Positions 1-11,930 of a stretch of 64,000 nucleotides of DNA are shown piece by piece. Both the position numbers and the translations under genes were made by a program. Origin of the DNA: Planococcus citri. Lineage: Eukaryota; Arthropoda; Insecta; Hemiptera; Pseudococcidae. Location of the stretch: contig NC_088680.1 of NCBI RefSeq assembly GCF_950023065.1, positions 30,740,559 to 30,804,558 on the forward strand. The letters are read 5' to 3'. The notes under the pieces were generated by a model, which saw only the letters and a list, made by a program, of their open reading frames with translations, ran no database searches and was not told where the DNA came from. The stretch's first letter is position 1; every line of letters begins with the position of its first letter.

Positions 1-941
1 TGGAGGTGTTGACCTATGGTATGATTTTGGACCTTTTTCGTTCATTTGGGGCCATATTATGTCCCTCCAAAAAAATGACCTTTCTGTAATTTTGAACTTT
101 GACCCTCCCCACTGCAGGGGTCAACTCTAGCTCCCAAAAGAACCCTATTGTCCAAGTTTTATTTCATTTCATTCATTAGAACGTCTCTTGATTTAAAAAG
201 TAAAAAATTCGAGTTTCGGTGAAACTATCTATATAAATATATAAATAAATAAATAAATATATATATAAAAACTGACACACCGGGAATCCTCTAGTTTGAG
301 CTTAAAACGTTGAGAACTATCAAAATTTTTCATCCCCGACCTTTTTATCCAAAGTTGGGCCTACCGCAATAGCCATCATTTTTTACAAAAATTTGGCTAA
401 AAACAGGCAGGCTTGAATAAAGCGAGGGCTGAAGTTCGAGAAAATTTATGTTTAAAGGAAGCAAAAATAGTAAGTATATTTTTGTTTCAAATGTTTGGTT
501 CGAGGGGCTCCTTGGTGTCTCGGGGTCCCTGGCGATCGCCAGGCAACCTCATAGGCTAATCCGCCCTTGCCCCTTCCACTCCAGCAAAAGCCTGAAAAAC
601 CACTCTCGTTAACAATACGTTTATACAGTTTGTACTTCGCACGTGAGCAGACGATGTCGATGTTACCACGTCACGCCGTCGTTGTACATAGTAATAATAT
701 TATAACGAAATTCGTGTAAAATTAAAACGTTTTCTCGAAAATTAAGAGGGCTAGAGCTCGGAATTATAGTTTTAATTAACGTTATCGCCGACTACTCGCA
801 GAAGGAGGGCGACCAAAGGAACAGGAGCACGATATGACGTATTCTCGTGCGACCACAGTACACTCGAGCCTTCTTCTTACTCTTAGTCTTAGCGACAGGG
901 CGAAGTTGGCGGTCGCCTTTTAAATAAAATATTTACCCGAT

Positions 942-977
<36 letters not shown>

Positions 978-2650
978 TTCTACAAACAAACTGTAAACAG
1001 AAAAAAAAAAAGGTAAAAAAACCGCCGAGCTTTTTACCATAACGGATTGTAATTCATTATGCTACGAAACACAAGAACAAAAATATCCCCTTGCTTGTCC
1101 CCTTATTGTAAATATAAAAAGAAAAAAGCCGCGTAAAAGTACTATTGACACGAGCGACAGCCAAGGTGCCAGCAACACCAGCAGCAGCAAAGTCGTCGTC
1201 TGTGTCATGTCGTTGTGAAGAACACCGCGAAAAGCTCCGCCGTTGTTGTGGTTTATATACTAAATTCGTTAGGTACCTAATAATTATAAGACAATATCCG
1301 GCGGTCTTCGCAACAGAGAAGAGTTTTTTTTTTCTATTTTGAGGTTTTGTGTAAAAAGCGAGTAGTACACCGCAAAGGAAAATATTTTTCGAGGTTTTAT
1401 TCCACGATATTCTTCCCTGGCGAGTTTTTTCTCCTCTCTCTTCTGTCGCTGCTTTAATGAAATCCATCGTTGTTCTGTATGAGCTGTGTTGAAACTCGAG
1501 TAAAAAAAAAAATAGTAATAATAATTAGAATTTCTAGACGTCTCAACATGGTCGATGTAGTCGTCGTCTTCGCCTCTACAGCAAAGAAAAGAAACCAGCT
1601 TAGGGTACTATGAATAATGGAAGGAGCTCGAAGAGTAGGGTAACTTTTTACACAGCGAATTTCGTGATTGGTGGTTCGGTGTGCGCAGAAAGGAAACTAT
1701 ACAGGGATAAGGATGAGTATTTAAAGTGTAATCGAGGTAATCTTTTAATCTCAAAAGAACGTTTCCAGTTTTTTGCCAGCATCGTCGTCGTCGTCTCCTC
1801 TTCTTCTTCGTACTACTACTATAAGAACTAATCACGCATAATTATCTTTTGCTCTTGTTGAGAAGCTGGGCAACTTGAGGTTTTTTAGTAGTACCATACA
1901 CACAACGAGAAATACCGCTCGTTGCTTGGTCGTCGTCTACGTCTTTCTTATTGCTCTATCTTCTTTATAATTTAACGCGAAACCGAGCAGAGTATATACC
2001 TAACGACGTCGAGAAATACTAAACGCCAGGCGGGGGGGAGGGGGGAGGACCAGGCAGCCCGGAAAAGGGAGGCGAATCTTTTGTACACATTTTAGTATAC
2101 TTAGTCGGAATAGAGAAAACCTGAAAAAAAATTTTTTAAAGGAATTCTTAATTTGTGTTCGCGAACATAAAGGATAAAAGTTCAGCTCCCCTTTTCGCTG
2201 CTTGATTTTCTTAATTACTTTTAAAAAGTTTAACTTCATCGAGAAAATTTGCGGCCGGAATGCTGATGTTGGTGCAGAAAGAGGGGAAACCAGCTACGAC
2301 CTATACATAAAGGAATTTCGTATACTTACGTATACGAATTTCTTCGTCGTCGTGTACTATTCGTTCGAAAAACGAATTTTCACCGTCGTCGCTTTACATT
2401 TAAATTAGGCGTACCGCAATATAATATGTAAATTAATTTATTCGCTTAAAACGATAATAAAACGAGTGGTTTACTTAAATGTCGGTTAAAAGTTTTTCAT
2501 TTTTTATCGTCGTTTTGCTTGGCCTTTTTTTTCAAGGCGAAACGAGCCGATTCTCTGTGGCGAAGAGGTACCTTCGAGGATCATTCATCATTTATCTCGA
2601 GTTGCTGGACATTAAAGTGGATGGTGAAGTGGGAAAAATGTAGGTTTTTA
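1..2650. other. Gene-less upstream block; complex, CpG-containing from about 600
   Basis: No gene recognised. Bases 229-267 are an (AT/TAAA)n microsatellite. From about 600 to 2600 the sequence is less repetitive and richer in CpG words such as tcgtcg and acgagt than the surrounding AT-rich DNA. That is compatible with retained single-copy regulatory or 5' UTR sequence, but no start codon with a signal-peptide-like reading ends at a donor of the right phase. Confidence 0.5.
945..976. repeat. (TCG)n microsatellite
   Basis: About eleven uninterrupted TCG units. Short interrupted TCG runs recur near 1194-1203, 1783-1792 and 59596-59614, always in the complex non-repeat blocks. Confidence 0.95.
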
Positions 2651-3453
2651 GATTTTATTCGTGTCGCAGTGTGTTATTTACGATGTCGGTTGGTTTAAAT
2701 TTAAAACATCTTTATTGAAATTTTTGGCTATTTGGGCTGATTAAATGGAGAGTGATGTAAAGAAAAGCGTAGATATTAATTTGTATTGCTCACAAGGGAA
2801 CTGTTGGAACTGGCAATGTTCGATTTGAACGAAACCAAGCTAGATGGAAATAGAATGTTCTAATTTCTAAAGCCCCTGTAGCCAAAATTGCAGGTGCCAG
2901 AGTTCATTTTTTGTAGATTTTTGACAAATTTTTGACGAATTCTAAAATTCAAGAAGGCTGTTTCAAGGGAGATTTTAAAACTTTTTTCATAAAGTATTAA
3001 TGTTTTGAGAAAAGTAAACCGAAATGTGAATAATCCCATCAATTTAACTCTCGTAAGTAGATCGAGAACTGGGCATTTACATATGTTTTTGGGCTATTCT
3101 GGAGCTTCCAGTGATTTTTTAAATGTTCTCCAGAAATTTAAAATTATTCTGGAATGGCCAAAAATGAACACAAATTTTCTGGGAATTCATTTTGGAACTT
3201 ATCAATAGGGTAGGTATACTCAATAATCACCTGTCAAGGTTATTCATGTGCTGAAATTTATTTTTGGCCAATCTCGAGCGATTTGAAATTTCTGGAGAAG
3301 ATTTAAAACCCGCTAGAGTCTTTAGAACGGCGCAAAACTAATAGTGCATTGATGTGTGAGAGTTGAACTGAAAGGATTTTCCAAATTGGTTCATTCTGCT
3401 CAAGTTTTTGAAATCGTTCTTGAAATTTTTGAAACTTGGTTAAAAATCCGAGA
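2651..3453. other. AT-rich gene-less DNA with one dispersed repeat
   Basis: No gene recognised. About 3270-3340 (gatttgaaatttctggagaa ... ctagagtctttagaacgg) resembles 24955-25020 in the same orientation, so this is a small, diverged dispersed repeat. The rest holds nothing I can identify. Confidence 0.4.
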
Positions 3454-3621
3454 ATGAACTTGAGCCCTTGAAATTAGGGTTACAGGGGTTTCAAGTCATA
3501 CTCTTTCGATCTGTCTTGGTTTCGTTTGAATCTAAATATGAACTTGAGTCGCTGAAATTAGGGTTACAGGGGTTTCAGGTGATACTCTTTCGATCTATCT
3601 TGGTTTCGTTCAAATCGGAGT
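3454..3621. repeat. 84-bp tandem duplication (two copies)
   Basis: Two direct copies start with atgaacttgag at 3454 and 3538. They share attagggttacaggggtttc and ctctttcgatct. Copies differ at only a handful of positions, so the duplication is much younger than most repeats here. The frame stays open across both copies, but composition gives no reason to call it coding. Confidence 0.93.
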
Positions 3622-4212
3622 GTGTTCAGTTCAAAAGGTTCTTTTGTCAGAACTGGTGAGAATATTCCGCTAAATTATCACTTTGTAACGCTTTTTTTCG
3701 TTTCATGTGCAATGTGCATGTTCGAAAAAATCAAACCAAAAAAAGTAAACTTAGCAATTTAAATTGCAACGAGACTGTATAAAAGAGAGGCATGATGATA
3801 TATTCTGCATGTAGAACATGAACCTATATATCATTAGTATTTCCCAGAAAAAAGTTTTGATGGTTTAAAAGTGTCACGAAATTTTGACAAGAAACCTAAA
3901 AGTGGTATTGATCTTTCAAAGTTGAATGGGTTAGGAAGGTTCAGATTCAGATCGCACCTCTTTTGGGTAGAGGATGACTAAGGTTTTGCACAGAAAAATG
4001 AAAAAAAATCAATACTATCTTTACTTTAAGAACCCCCTAGCTTAACTTCTTGTGTAGCCAGAGGTTCCAGATTTTTCTGGAGGGAGGGCGAAGGGGGTTT
4101 CCCACTCAAAGTCAACTTCTTCGACAATTCTCGTCAAAATTCAGGGAGTTCATTTTCACGAAAAATGTGAGCTAGGTGAGTAGGGTACCTAAGTGGGATG
4201 ATCAGCATTTAC
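3622..4212. other. AT-rich gene-less DNA
   Basis: Nothing recognised on either strand. Confidence 0.4.
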
Positions 4213-5300
4213 TTACGGCGAACCAAATAGGCAATTTTACCAACACCCTTGACGAACTGAATTTCGGCCAATTTCACTCCATCTCGAACCAAAAATGAAG
4301 TCGATTATTCCGATTTCGCTGAGTTTTTTTTTCCTCAAGTTTCCGTTGGTGGTCAAGTGGACCTCCATTTTACCTCGGTTTTGACTGTCATGGAGTAAGG
4401 ACAGCTCTTATAATTGTCACATATATTTGTAATTTTTGCTGAAATACTGCCAAACTTTGAAGGTTTATTATTTCAAATGTGTAGGTATCTCGAGAAGGAC
4501 TGAATTGTGTGCACAAAATGTGTTCATGTGAATTTGAAGAAAATGAATATTGAAATTGAAATTAGTCATTAAGGTTTGAAACGCTTGCATTTTAAATACC
4601 TTGATGAAAGTTATGTTGTAGTAGGAAAGACTTTTTAATTTTTTATGAATCACTCGAGTTGTTTTGTATGCATTTAAACGTATCTTACCAACTATTAGAT
4701 CTAACTATATAGTACGATACATATAAACTCCTGAGGTGACAAGGTCGGCTACTTTTTCAACTACAAAATAGGATGGATACTACCTTACCTTTTGTAGTAG
4801 ATGATTGAGTTTGAAGTTATCCATGGTGTCTCGTAAAATGCATGCCGCAGCAATATTGACGAAAGCTATGGTTTGAAACGTAGACTCCCGATATCTTCTT
4901 AACTTCTTCTATAAGGTTGCCTTCGATGGTTTTCTGTATTTGTTCGATGCATGATACTTTCGTTGAGACGAGTTTCCATGCTTTTTCTTAACTCAACAGC
5001 GACTTTATCGATGTCTTCTTGAGACTCTCGTACCGCTCATTCTTCTTGCAATAATTACGCGATTCCAATGATCTGCTTGTTTGGTAAATCCGCCATGACA
5101 CTATTCTGGAACAGAATTGTAACATTTTGTTTGATCAAATTCGTGCTGGAAAATTGTGTGAACTCCTTTCTGCCTTAAACTCCAGTGCTAAAATTTGTAA
5201 AGGAAAACCTATCACCCTGATCTAGCTTCCTTCTTCCTTGAGGCTTATCTGCAATCGTTGTATGTGTAATACATTTTTCTGCTCCGATGGCTTGAATTAC
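4213..5300 (-). pseudogene. Possible decayed multi-exon coding relic, product unknown
   Basis: Three minus-strand patches read like protein rather than random AT-rich frames. From 5300 to 5188 there is an open stretch with IGAEKCITHTTIADKPQG. From 5096 down to 4789 a frame starts MADLPNKQ, has two in-frame stops, then QEDIDKVAVELRKSMETRL. After frame changes it continues with IEQIQKTIEGNLIEEVKK and with ACILRDTMDNFKLNHLLQK, ending at an aaaag|gtaagg donor. From about 4324 to 4216 there is VRDGVKLAEIQFVKGVGK, ending at a gcc|gtaagt donor. A piece of the last patch recurs, degraded, at about 55825-55880. The stops and frame changes argue for a dead gene or gene-family fragment. I do not recognise the product, and chance remains possible. 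Confidence 0.35.
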
Positions 5301-6614
5301 AGTATAGGTACGATAATATTCGAGTTGAAATTCTACCTTTGGAAATTTTGGACGAATTTTTGAAAAAAATTTACTTACTCACAATTTATATACGTACATA
5401 TTAAATAATTTGTTCACGTGTAACTTTTATTTGTTTTGGTTACCTACCCCTCAAAAATGTGCAGATCACGCTATTTTTTGAGCAAAAATTAATGATTATC
5501 TGATTCAATTAACTTTCAAAATGTAATTAAATCTTTAATTTAAGACTATCAATTAATAACATCTATCTGATATACATTGTGACATTGAACAAACCGAAAA
5601 AATAAACTTTCCTCAATTTCAATTCTTTCAAAGGGAGCTGAAAAGGCACTTTTCACTCATAAAACACCACGATCTGTTCACCTTTAATGGACTGGTACCT
5701 AAGCGGAAATTGATAGTACATATTTTGAGAAAATGCTCCATCTTGAACTGCGTGTAGAAAATGTCCGTATTTGAAAAATAATTATTGAGTCGAGGAACTT
5801 TCCTAATTGTAAAAGTCGTTTTTCTCTCCAAAAATGCACTTTGGAGGTCCATGACATTCCGCCTCCCTGATGCCACGAGATGAATTTATGTACCTAGACC
5901 TACATACCTATATTTTTTGATAGAAAAGTATGCCAATTCTAATTTCATCATTTACCACATTTTAAGCGAAACTGGAGCAAACATTTTACAGTTTACTGCC
6001 AAAAGTGAGGATATGCTCTTCCAGTTGAGAAGTAAGCAAAATTTAAGTTTATACCTAGGTTTTTTCACATTTTGGACACCTTTTACGATATTTCAATAAG
6101 CAGTGAAATTTCATTACGCAATGTTTTGCTTTTTGAAACTGTCATCTTAGGTACCTACCATAATTTCTCTCTGGGCTATTATTCGAGTGACGAAAGAATG
6201 CCCAACCAGAAAATAATTGAATTTCATTTTTGCTCAGTACCTACACCTATTAGGTACTTGCTGATGAAACTGAGATCAACAGCATCACGTTACAGGTTCA
6301 ATCTTCTCCTAATGTATATTTTTGTGGTGGATATTCTTCACTGACTACAGTTGTTTGAAACAAAAACAAAAAAAATGGGAAAAAGATTTTCAGTTTGTAT
6401 TGGTCTTTTTCTTTCATAATTTTTGCATGAAAATATGTGATTGTGTATGAGAATCATCTCGCAACTTATAAAATTAACTACCTACCTAGTTATACATTTT
6501 TTTGTAGGATACAGCTGTCGATGGTACAGTTTAATAAAATCTCATCCTGAAGTCCTTTAAATGGCAGGTACTCAAATTTTCAAAAAGGAAAAAAACTACT
6601 TACTCACAGTCTTC
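5301..6614. other. AT-rich gene-less DNA
   Basis: No gene assigned. Open minus-strand frames exist (for example 5876-5628, starting MASGRRNVMDLQ), but they have no recognisable family or clear splice context. Treat as unannotated. Confidence 0.35.
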
Positions 6615-6981
6615 CCTTTTACTCTCTTTTATGTAGTCTTCGTTCTTCGTGGTACAAACATCTTGAATGTCCCCCGAACATTACATTGCCTACAATGCTA
6701 CACTGGATGGTCATTATTAAATTTTGAAGAAAAAAAATACCATCCGTTCAAGGTCCGATCTGGTGGAGGAAACAAAACAATCACTCCCGCCATATAAGCA
6801 TTGACTTATCTTGGTTGCTCACAAAAAGGCGTGGAGCGATTATAGCAAATTACGGAATCAAGTTTTATGTGAATAGGTGGATGGAAAAGTGCTGCTAAAG
6901 AACGTCCATACTTATTACTGACGAAAAAGAAGAGTCCAAGGGGACACAACACAACAACATATTCGTAAATGCTCATATTGA
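6615..6981 (-). pseudogene. Possible small-membrane-protein relic, unknown
   Basis: On the minus strand a good acceptor (ttattttacag) ends just before 6981 and is followed by tcaat and an ATG at 6976. The frame reads MSIYEYVVVLCPLGLFFFVS, a plausible single membrane segment, then NKYGRSLAALFHPPI, and stops at 6806. Further along the same strand an ATG at 6794 opens MAGVIVLFPPPDRTLNGWYF, and a shifted frame from about 6711 gives MTIQCSIVGNVMFGGHSR followed by a basic tail and a stop at about 6616. If these belong together, at least one frame break separates them. I do not recognise the family. The call rests on the acceptor and on the look of the peptides, so it is weak. Confidence 0.25.
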
Positions 6982-7145
6982 CTGTAAAATAAAACAATCA
7001 CTCTTTTGAGTAATGAAAATATGTAGGCATGTGAGCAAAATTCGAAAAATGTAAGAGGTAGGAATGTACGGATTGAATGATCAATGAAAAAAAAAATTAC
7101 TTACCATTTTCTCCTCCCAGTTTTCATGCTGTTGATTATATTTTT

Positions 7146-7225
7146 ACATAACAGGGGGAGGTAAGTGGCTCTTTACCGCCCGCTGCGCGGGCGATAAACG
7201 CCACTTTCCTCCGCCCCAGTCATGT
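7146..7225. repeat. Hairpin 1 of a twin-hairpin element
   Basis: An 80-base imperfect palindrome: acataacagggggaggtaag pairs with cttt cctccgccccagtcatgt, and the apex is cgcccgctgcgcgggcg. It is strikingly GC-rich against the local background. Confidence 0.85.
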
Positions 7226-7234
7226 AAAATCGCG

Positions 7235-7355
7235 TACACACCACGGGAGCTAATAAAGAATGCCTCAAAGCACATGTGTAACGCCCTCGCCTTCGGCTCG
7301 GGCATTAATTACATGCGCTCTGAGGCATTCTTTATTTTACCTCCCTTGATGTGTA
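7235..7355. repeat. Hairpin 2 of a twin-hairpin element
   Basis: A 121-base palindrome nine bases after hairpin 1. The strand ataaagaatgcctca pairs perfectly with tgaggcattctttat, the ends are tacacaccacgggag / ctcccttgatgtgta, and the apex is gccctcgccttcggctcgggc. The two hairpins are unrelated in sequence but share a layout of AT-ended arms with GC-rich tips. Confidence 0.88.
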
Positions 7356-7520
7356 ATATACTATTTTTTCATATGGTCTCTGTTGTAGTGTATTTTTTAT
7401 TACCAGTTCTTATTTGAGAACCATAAATAGGGAACTTTAAAAGCAGAAGTAACCAATTTGAGAACCATTACAGGTCGAAGAACTGAAGAGAAAGAATCAT
7501 TATGCTCAGTACCAGACTTA

Positions 7521-8626
7521 ACCCTTTTGAGGTTTTCATAGTTTAAGTGAACTCATCATAAAGGATCACTTCAAAGTTACAAAAGAGAAATGTGCAATGG
7601 AATAAAAAAAAATGTGAAAAATGAAATTCATCAGTTACTTTAAAAACATGATATCTATGTATTAAGTAATTATTTTCAGGGGTAAAAACAAAAAGGAACG
7701 CAAAAAATGGAAAGCCGCATTTTTCTCTAGTTATTAATATCCAAAGAACTTGGAATGATCGCGTCTGGTGAAAAATGAATAAATGAAATGTGAATTTACG
7801 TGATACTAAATTCAATTTTTTTAAAATCAAAATTTACAAAAAAAAAGTAATTATTTATCTGGTGATTTCTGAAGCCAGCACTTTGCTGTTGTTTGAATGA
7901 GAGTCGAAAATCCGACATGAAATCTGATCTAACGTTAAATCTCAGCTATGAGAGAATATTCAAAGAGTGAAAATTGAAATTATCCATTGTCTATTTTTCA
8001 TAGCTAAATTGGATTTTATGCCTGATTTTCGACTCAGTATAATCCATTTCACGTGCTGTCTGAAAATCTCATTCAAATAACAGCAATGTAGGTATGTAAG
8101 TGGCTTCAGAAATAACCAGATTATAATTAAGTACTACATATTATTTATTTCGTTTTGAGAAAAGGATTGCAAAAACATGTTGTTTTTTGATTTCCGGCGT
8201 GATTTTGCGATTTAGGTATGGAAAAAAGCTTTCTTGCTGACGTAAATTCACATTTCATTTAATCATTTTGCACCAGACACCCATTTTTAGTTCTCTGGAT
8301 TTTACTACATAACTTGAGGAAATGCGGATTGCCCTTTTTTTTGCGTTCGTATTGTTTTTTCCCTTGAATATAATTAATATCATGTTTTTAAAGTAAATGG
8401 TGACTTCCTATTTTTAGTTGTCGTTAGTTCATACATTATCGTACGTACTGTTTTCATTCCATTTCACTTTTTTTTAGTCGCAACTACCATAAGCAAAAGC
8501 TTTTTTTTCAAACTTCCTCTATTCCGACGTGGAAACATTTTTTAGATGTGATTTATTTTCTGCTTTGTAACTTAAGACTGATTTCAACATGAGTTCACTT
8601 AAACTACGAGAACCTCGAAAAGGGGT
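7521..8626. mobile_element. Long foldback element, about 1.1 kb
   Basis: The two halves are inverted, diverged copies. The outer ends read acccttttgaggttttcata and, on the other strand, accccttttcgaggttctcg, followed in both by gtttaagtgaactcat. Inner matching blocks include tttactttaaaaacatgata against tcagttactttaaaaacatg, and aaatgaaatgtgaatttacg, present in both arms. The right arm is longer by an internal AT-rich insertion near 8130-8240. No coding capacity. No clear target duplication seen. The layout fits a foldback transposon or hairpin-type MITE that has aged considerably. Confidence 0.8.
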
Positions 8627-8869
8627 AAAAAACTAACCAGCATTTGCAAACTAAAATTCAAATCTAAAAAATGTATTGCAGCCAAAAGCTGAATCTTGAT
8701 CAGTGGTTCCAAAGCTTCATCATTTTTTGAAAGTTCACTCGGCGAAGGCAGAATACGAAATATTTTGAGAACTTCTGAAGTTGATAAAAATAAACATGAA
8801 CCAAAAAAAAGAAAACATTTCAAATTTTTTAAGCTTTGAGCTTTCACTTGGAAGGTTTAACAATTAACC

Positions 8870-9808
8870 TACCGTAAACTGGGGTAACATTGAAGGATTT
8901 TTCAGTATTTTTTATGTTTAGAGGTATAAATGGCGGAGGTAGGGGAAATGTGTGTGGTGCTTTTGATAAAGCTATGTCAGCACTACGTTTTGGCGGTTAC
9001 AGAAGTTGCCTATCTTTTTCCTGTCAAGCGCAAGAGCCAAAAGAAGTGCCCTTCAAAGTTACCCAGCGTTTGGGGTAACTTTGAAGACCCCTTGAAATGT
9101 GCTTCAATCAAGGTCAAAAATTATCAAAAACATGAGTATTCACTTTTTGGTCACTTTATACGCGTCAAGCACTTACAAAATGATCCATATTCACAATTGA
9201 ATTTATGAAAGAGTGCTCCAAAATGATAATTTGGAATTATTCTAGTTTTCAGGCGTTTTTCATGCATTTTGGCCAATTTGACCAAATTTTATGATTTTTT
9301 AATGATTTTAGAGCTGTTTTTCAAGTTTTCACATCGTTTTTAACAAGTTTACAAGCATTTTCATGCATTTTTGTCCAATTTTACCAAAATTTCATGATTT
9401 TTTTATAGACTTCAAAGTTACCCCAGTTTGAATATTATTTTTTTACTCCTCAGGGAACAACTTTGGCACATGAACAAATGCGCTAATTTATAGTCGGGAG
9501 ATGTACCAACACATCTATAATGTCACTTGACTCGTTCTTTGAAAATTCAAAATTCCAGACACCAAGCTTTTCATGTTAATTAAAATTGATAAAAACAGCA
9601 CTTTTTTTCGCTTGCTTTTTCACTGGTGTTGGAACCACTAGTTGAAAATGATAACATAGGAAAAATAATCGCCAAAGTGTACTCTATCCATTCCCGGTGT
9701 CAGAATTGTTCCATACTTCATAGTTCCACCGCCATGGAGCATAATATGATGAAAAACCGCACTCTTCAATGTTACCCCGCGATTTCAATGTTACCCCAGT
9801 TTACGGTA
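8870..9808. mobile_element. Non-autonomous DNA transposon with long TIR, TA target
   Basis: The ends are perfect inverted repeats: ccgtaaactggggtaacatt at 8872 and its complement ending at 9806, each bounded by TA. Interior copies of the same theme (gggtaactttgaag at 9073, cttcaaagttaccccagttt near 9410, aatgttaccccgcgatttc near 9769) show subterminal repetition, as transposase-binding sites often do. Reading frames of 62-92 codons at 8890-9208 look incidental. No transposase found, so this is a deletion derivative or MITE. TA duplication suggests a Tc1/mariner-like or similar mobilising enzyme (inference). Confidence 0.85.
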
Positions 9809-11713
9809 AACATTTTTTAACTTCCTTACGTCTTGTCGGGATAATTTCCCCATGATTTTTTGCAAGACCTTGTGTCAAATTCAGAAGTTTTGAAGAGTGT
9901 GCTTCTTCGTTCTTAAAATTGCCAATTATTTAAATTTGTTTTCAGAATATCTCGACTACCTATTCTTTTGATATCTTATTTCAACCCCGAATCAAGAAAA
10001 TGAAATTTTGAAAGCTATTACAATGAAAGTGAATTTACCTACGCGTAAAATAATGACTATGAGAATTAATATAAGTTCTCGGATAATTGTGCTTCTTCAT
10101 TCTTAAAAATGCCAATTATCGAATGAAAGCCCAATAATCTAGGTCTTTTCGATAAGTACCTATAAATTAAAAATGAACCCTTTAGAACAACTGCTGCGAC
10201 AGTCGAATGATGAAAAAAAAATTAAAAAAGAAGATGCTGGGTCAAGTAGGATCAAATTCAAGAGAACCCACTCGGACTGAACTGAAGCGATGTAAATGGT
10301 GTGAATATGTATTATTCCTCTTCCTACCAACGGGGAAAAGAAGAAACAATGTTGATAGAACGGAACTGGCGGCATTTATGCTCTTCTTTTATTCCATAAA
10401 TTCCTTTTAAATATTACATTTCTGTATTATTAAATTTACCGGTTACGTAGCACGCATTTGGGAGTAATATATTTACATTTTATGGGGCGTGCTTTCGCTA
10501 TCTTATTACAGATTATGTTATGACGCCACCACCCCACACCATACCGCATGGTATCGCGCCCCAGTCACGAGTCACGACTCGAACGTACACAAATACATAC
10601 ATACATATACACACCACTGCATAGTATAAGGTTTTTCTCATCGCCAACAATACCTACTATAAATAAATTTTAGGTGCAAAAATCGTTCACAATGTTTGAA
10701 ATTTCGCCACCTTTTCCTCTCTTCCTTCTGCATCATCGTTGGGAGAATGAATTTCAGCGAAGAAAAACACGACGACTACGATGCGACGCGACGAGTAATG
10801 ATGTCGTAGTATTACTCTCGTTCAGCTCAGGGTGAAGAGACGCTCTCGAACACCGGAAGGATTTTCTCATCGTGTACTTTCCGTGAAAGAAACACGAGAG
10901 AGACGAGATATGCTAATTTGAACGAAAATGCTCCGAAAATAATACCGGAAAGAGAGCAGAGCTCTTGGAGAAATCTTAAATAAATAAATAGCTAGCGAGT
11001 GGAGGAAAAAAAGCTCGTTTGCGAGCTTTCATTTGTTCGTTTGGTGTTGGGTAATTATTAAATTAGAACGCCATTATCGTACGAATGAGTCTAGAATTGT
11101 GTGTTGAATATCTACTCCTGAGGTATCGGTTTCGAATTATGACGGTTTCAGAAAATACAAAATCTAAAAATTTACTTACTTTTTTATGGAGATTCTGGAT
11201 GGAATAATAAGCGTGGCGCGTTATTCTTTGATTGCGTGGGACTGTTTGGAACTCTAACGTATACTATCGAAACATTGAGACCCTCTACGAGTTGAATGAA
11301 GCATTTCATTCTAAAATTGGAGAAGACCGAAGTTGTAAAAAATTGAATTTCGAATTCACAATTCTCAAAATGCCTTGTTTCAAAGTATTCAAGAAAAACT
11401 GAAATTTTTCATTTTAACAGTCGGTTGGTCCCCATTTTCTCGAATATATTGCGTACTTAAGCAATTGCGACCAAATATGAAAAAATTATCGTCATTGAAA
11501 GTGCACTTACGTACAATGGAATTTTCCTTGTTTTTCCACAATTGTAGGTACATCAGAAAGCCAACAATTTTTGCAAATCGTTTGGCTTTATTGCGTCAAT
11601 AAAAGGTCAAATTGGGTTGGTATTTGTTGAAATACGATATCGATGACACGCTGTGCCTGCAAATTTTATCGAATCGTTGCGTATCCATGTAACTAACTCT
11701 ACCAGTCTACCTA
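9809..11713. other. Gene-less DNA: diverged repeats, then a complex CpG-containing block
   Basis: 9899-9930 and 10088-10120 are direct repeats (gtgcttcttc-ttcttaaaa-tgccaattat). 9978-10070 is a diverged copy of the unit duplicated at 13.8-16.7 kb (it shares tatttcaaccccgaatcaa). 10430-11100 is a more complex block, with a (catacatacata) patch near 10591 and no recognisable gene. Confidence 0.45.
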
Positions 11714-11930
11714 CAAGGTGCACAAAAATATCGAGTACACTAAAAGACAGTTTTTTATTAAAAATATAGGTTGGTAACGTGAAATAGATGCATACTCGTA
11801 TGATTGGTGAACTGTTATCACCTCAGTCCAACAACCAATCATTTGCTATCATTATCATCATTCACTGCAACCAGTCGAAACATTTAGCGGAAAACTTTTT
11901 TGGGAGTGCTGGATATTTCTGCGCACCCTG
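11714..11930 (+). mobile_element. MITE copy 1 (CAGGGTG ends, TA target)
   Basis: A 217-base element flanked by TA. The right end gtgctggatatttctgcgca-ccctg and the left end caaggtgcacaaaaatatcg are imperfect inverted repeats of roughly 40 bases. The centre contains gtccaacaaccaatcat and is shared, in inverted orientation, with the copy at 19972. Confidence 0.88.

Noticed and set aside
1057..1467. 136-codon minus-strand frame
   Set aside because: No recognisable motif, no splice context, low-complexity stretches; it lies in a TCG-rich block where long chance frames are expected.
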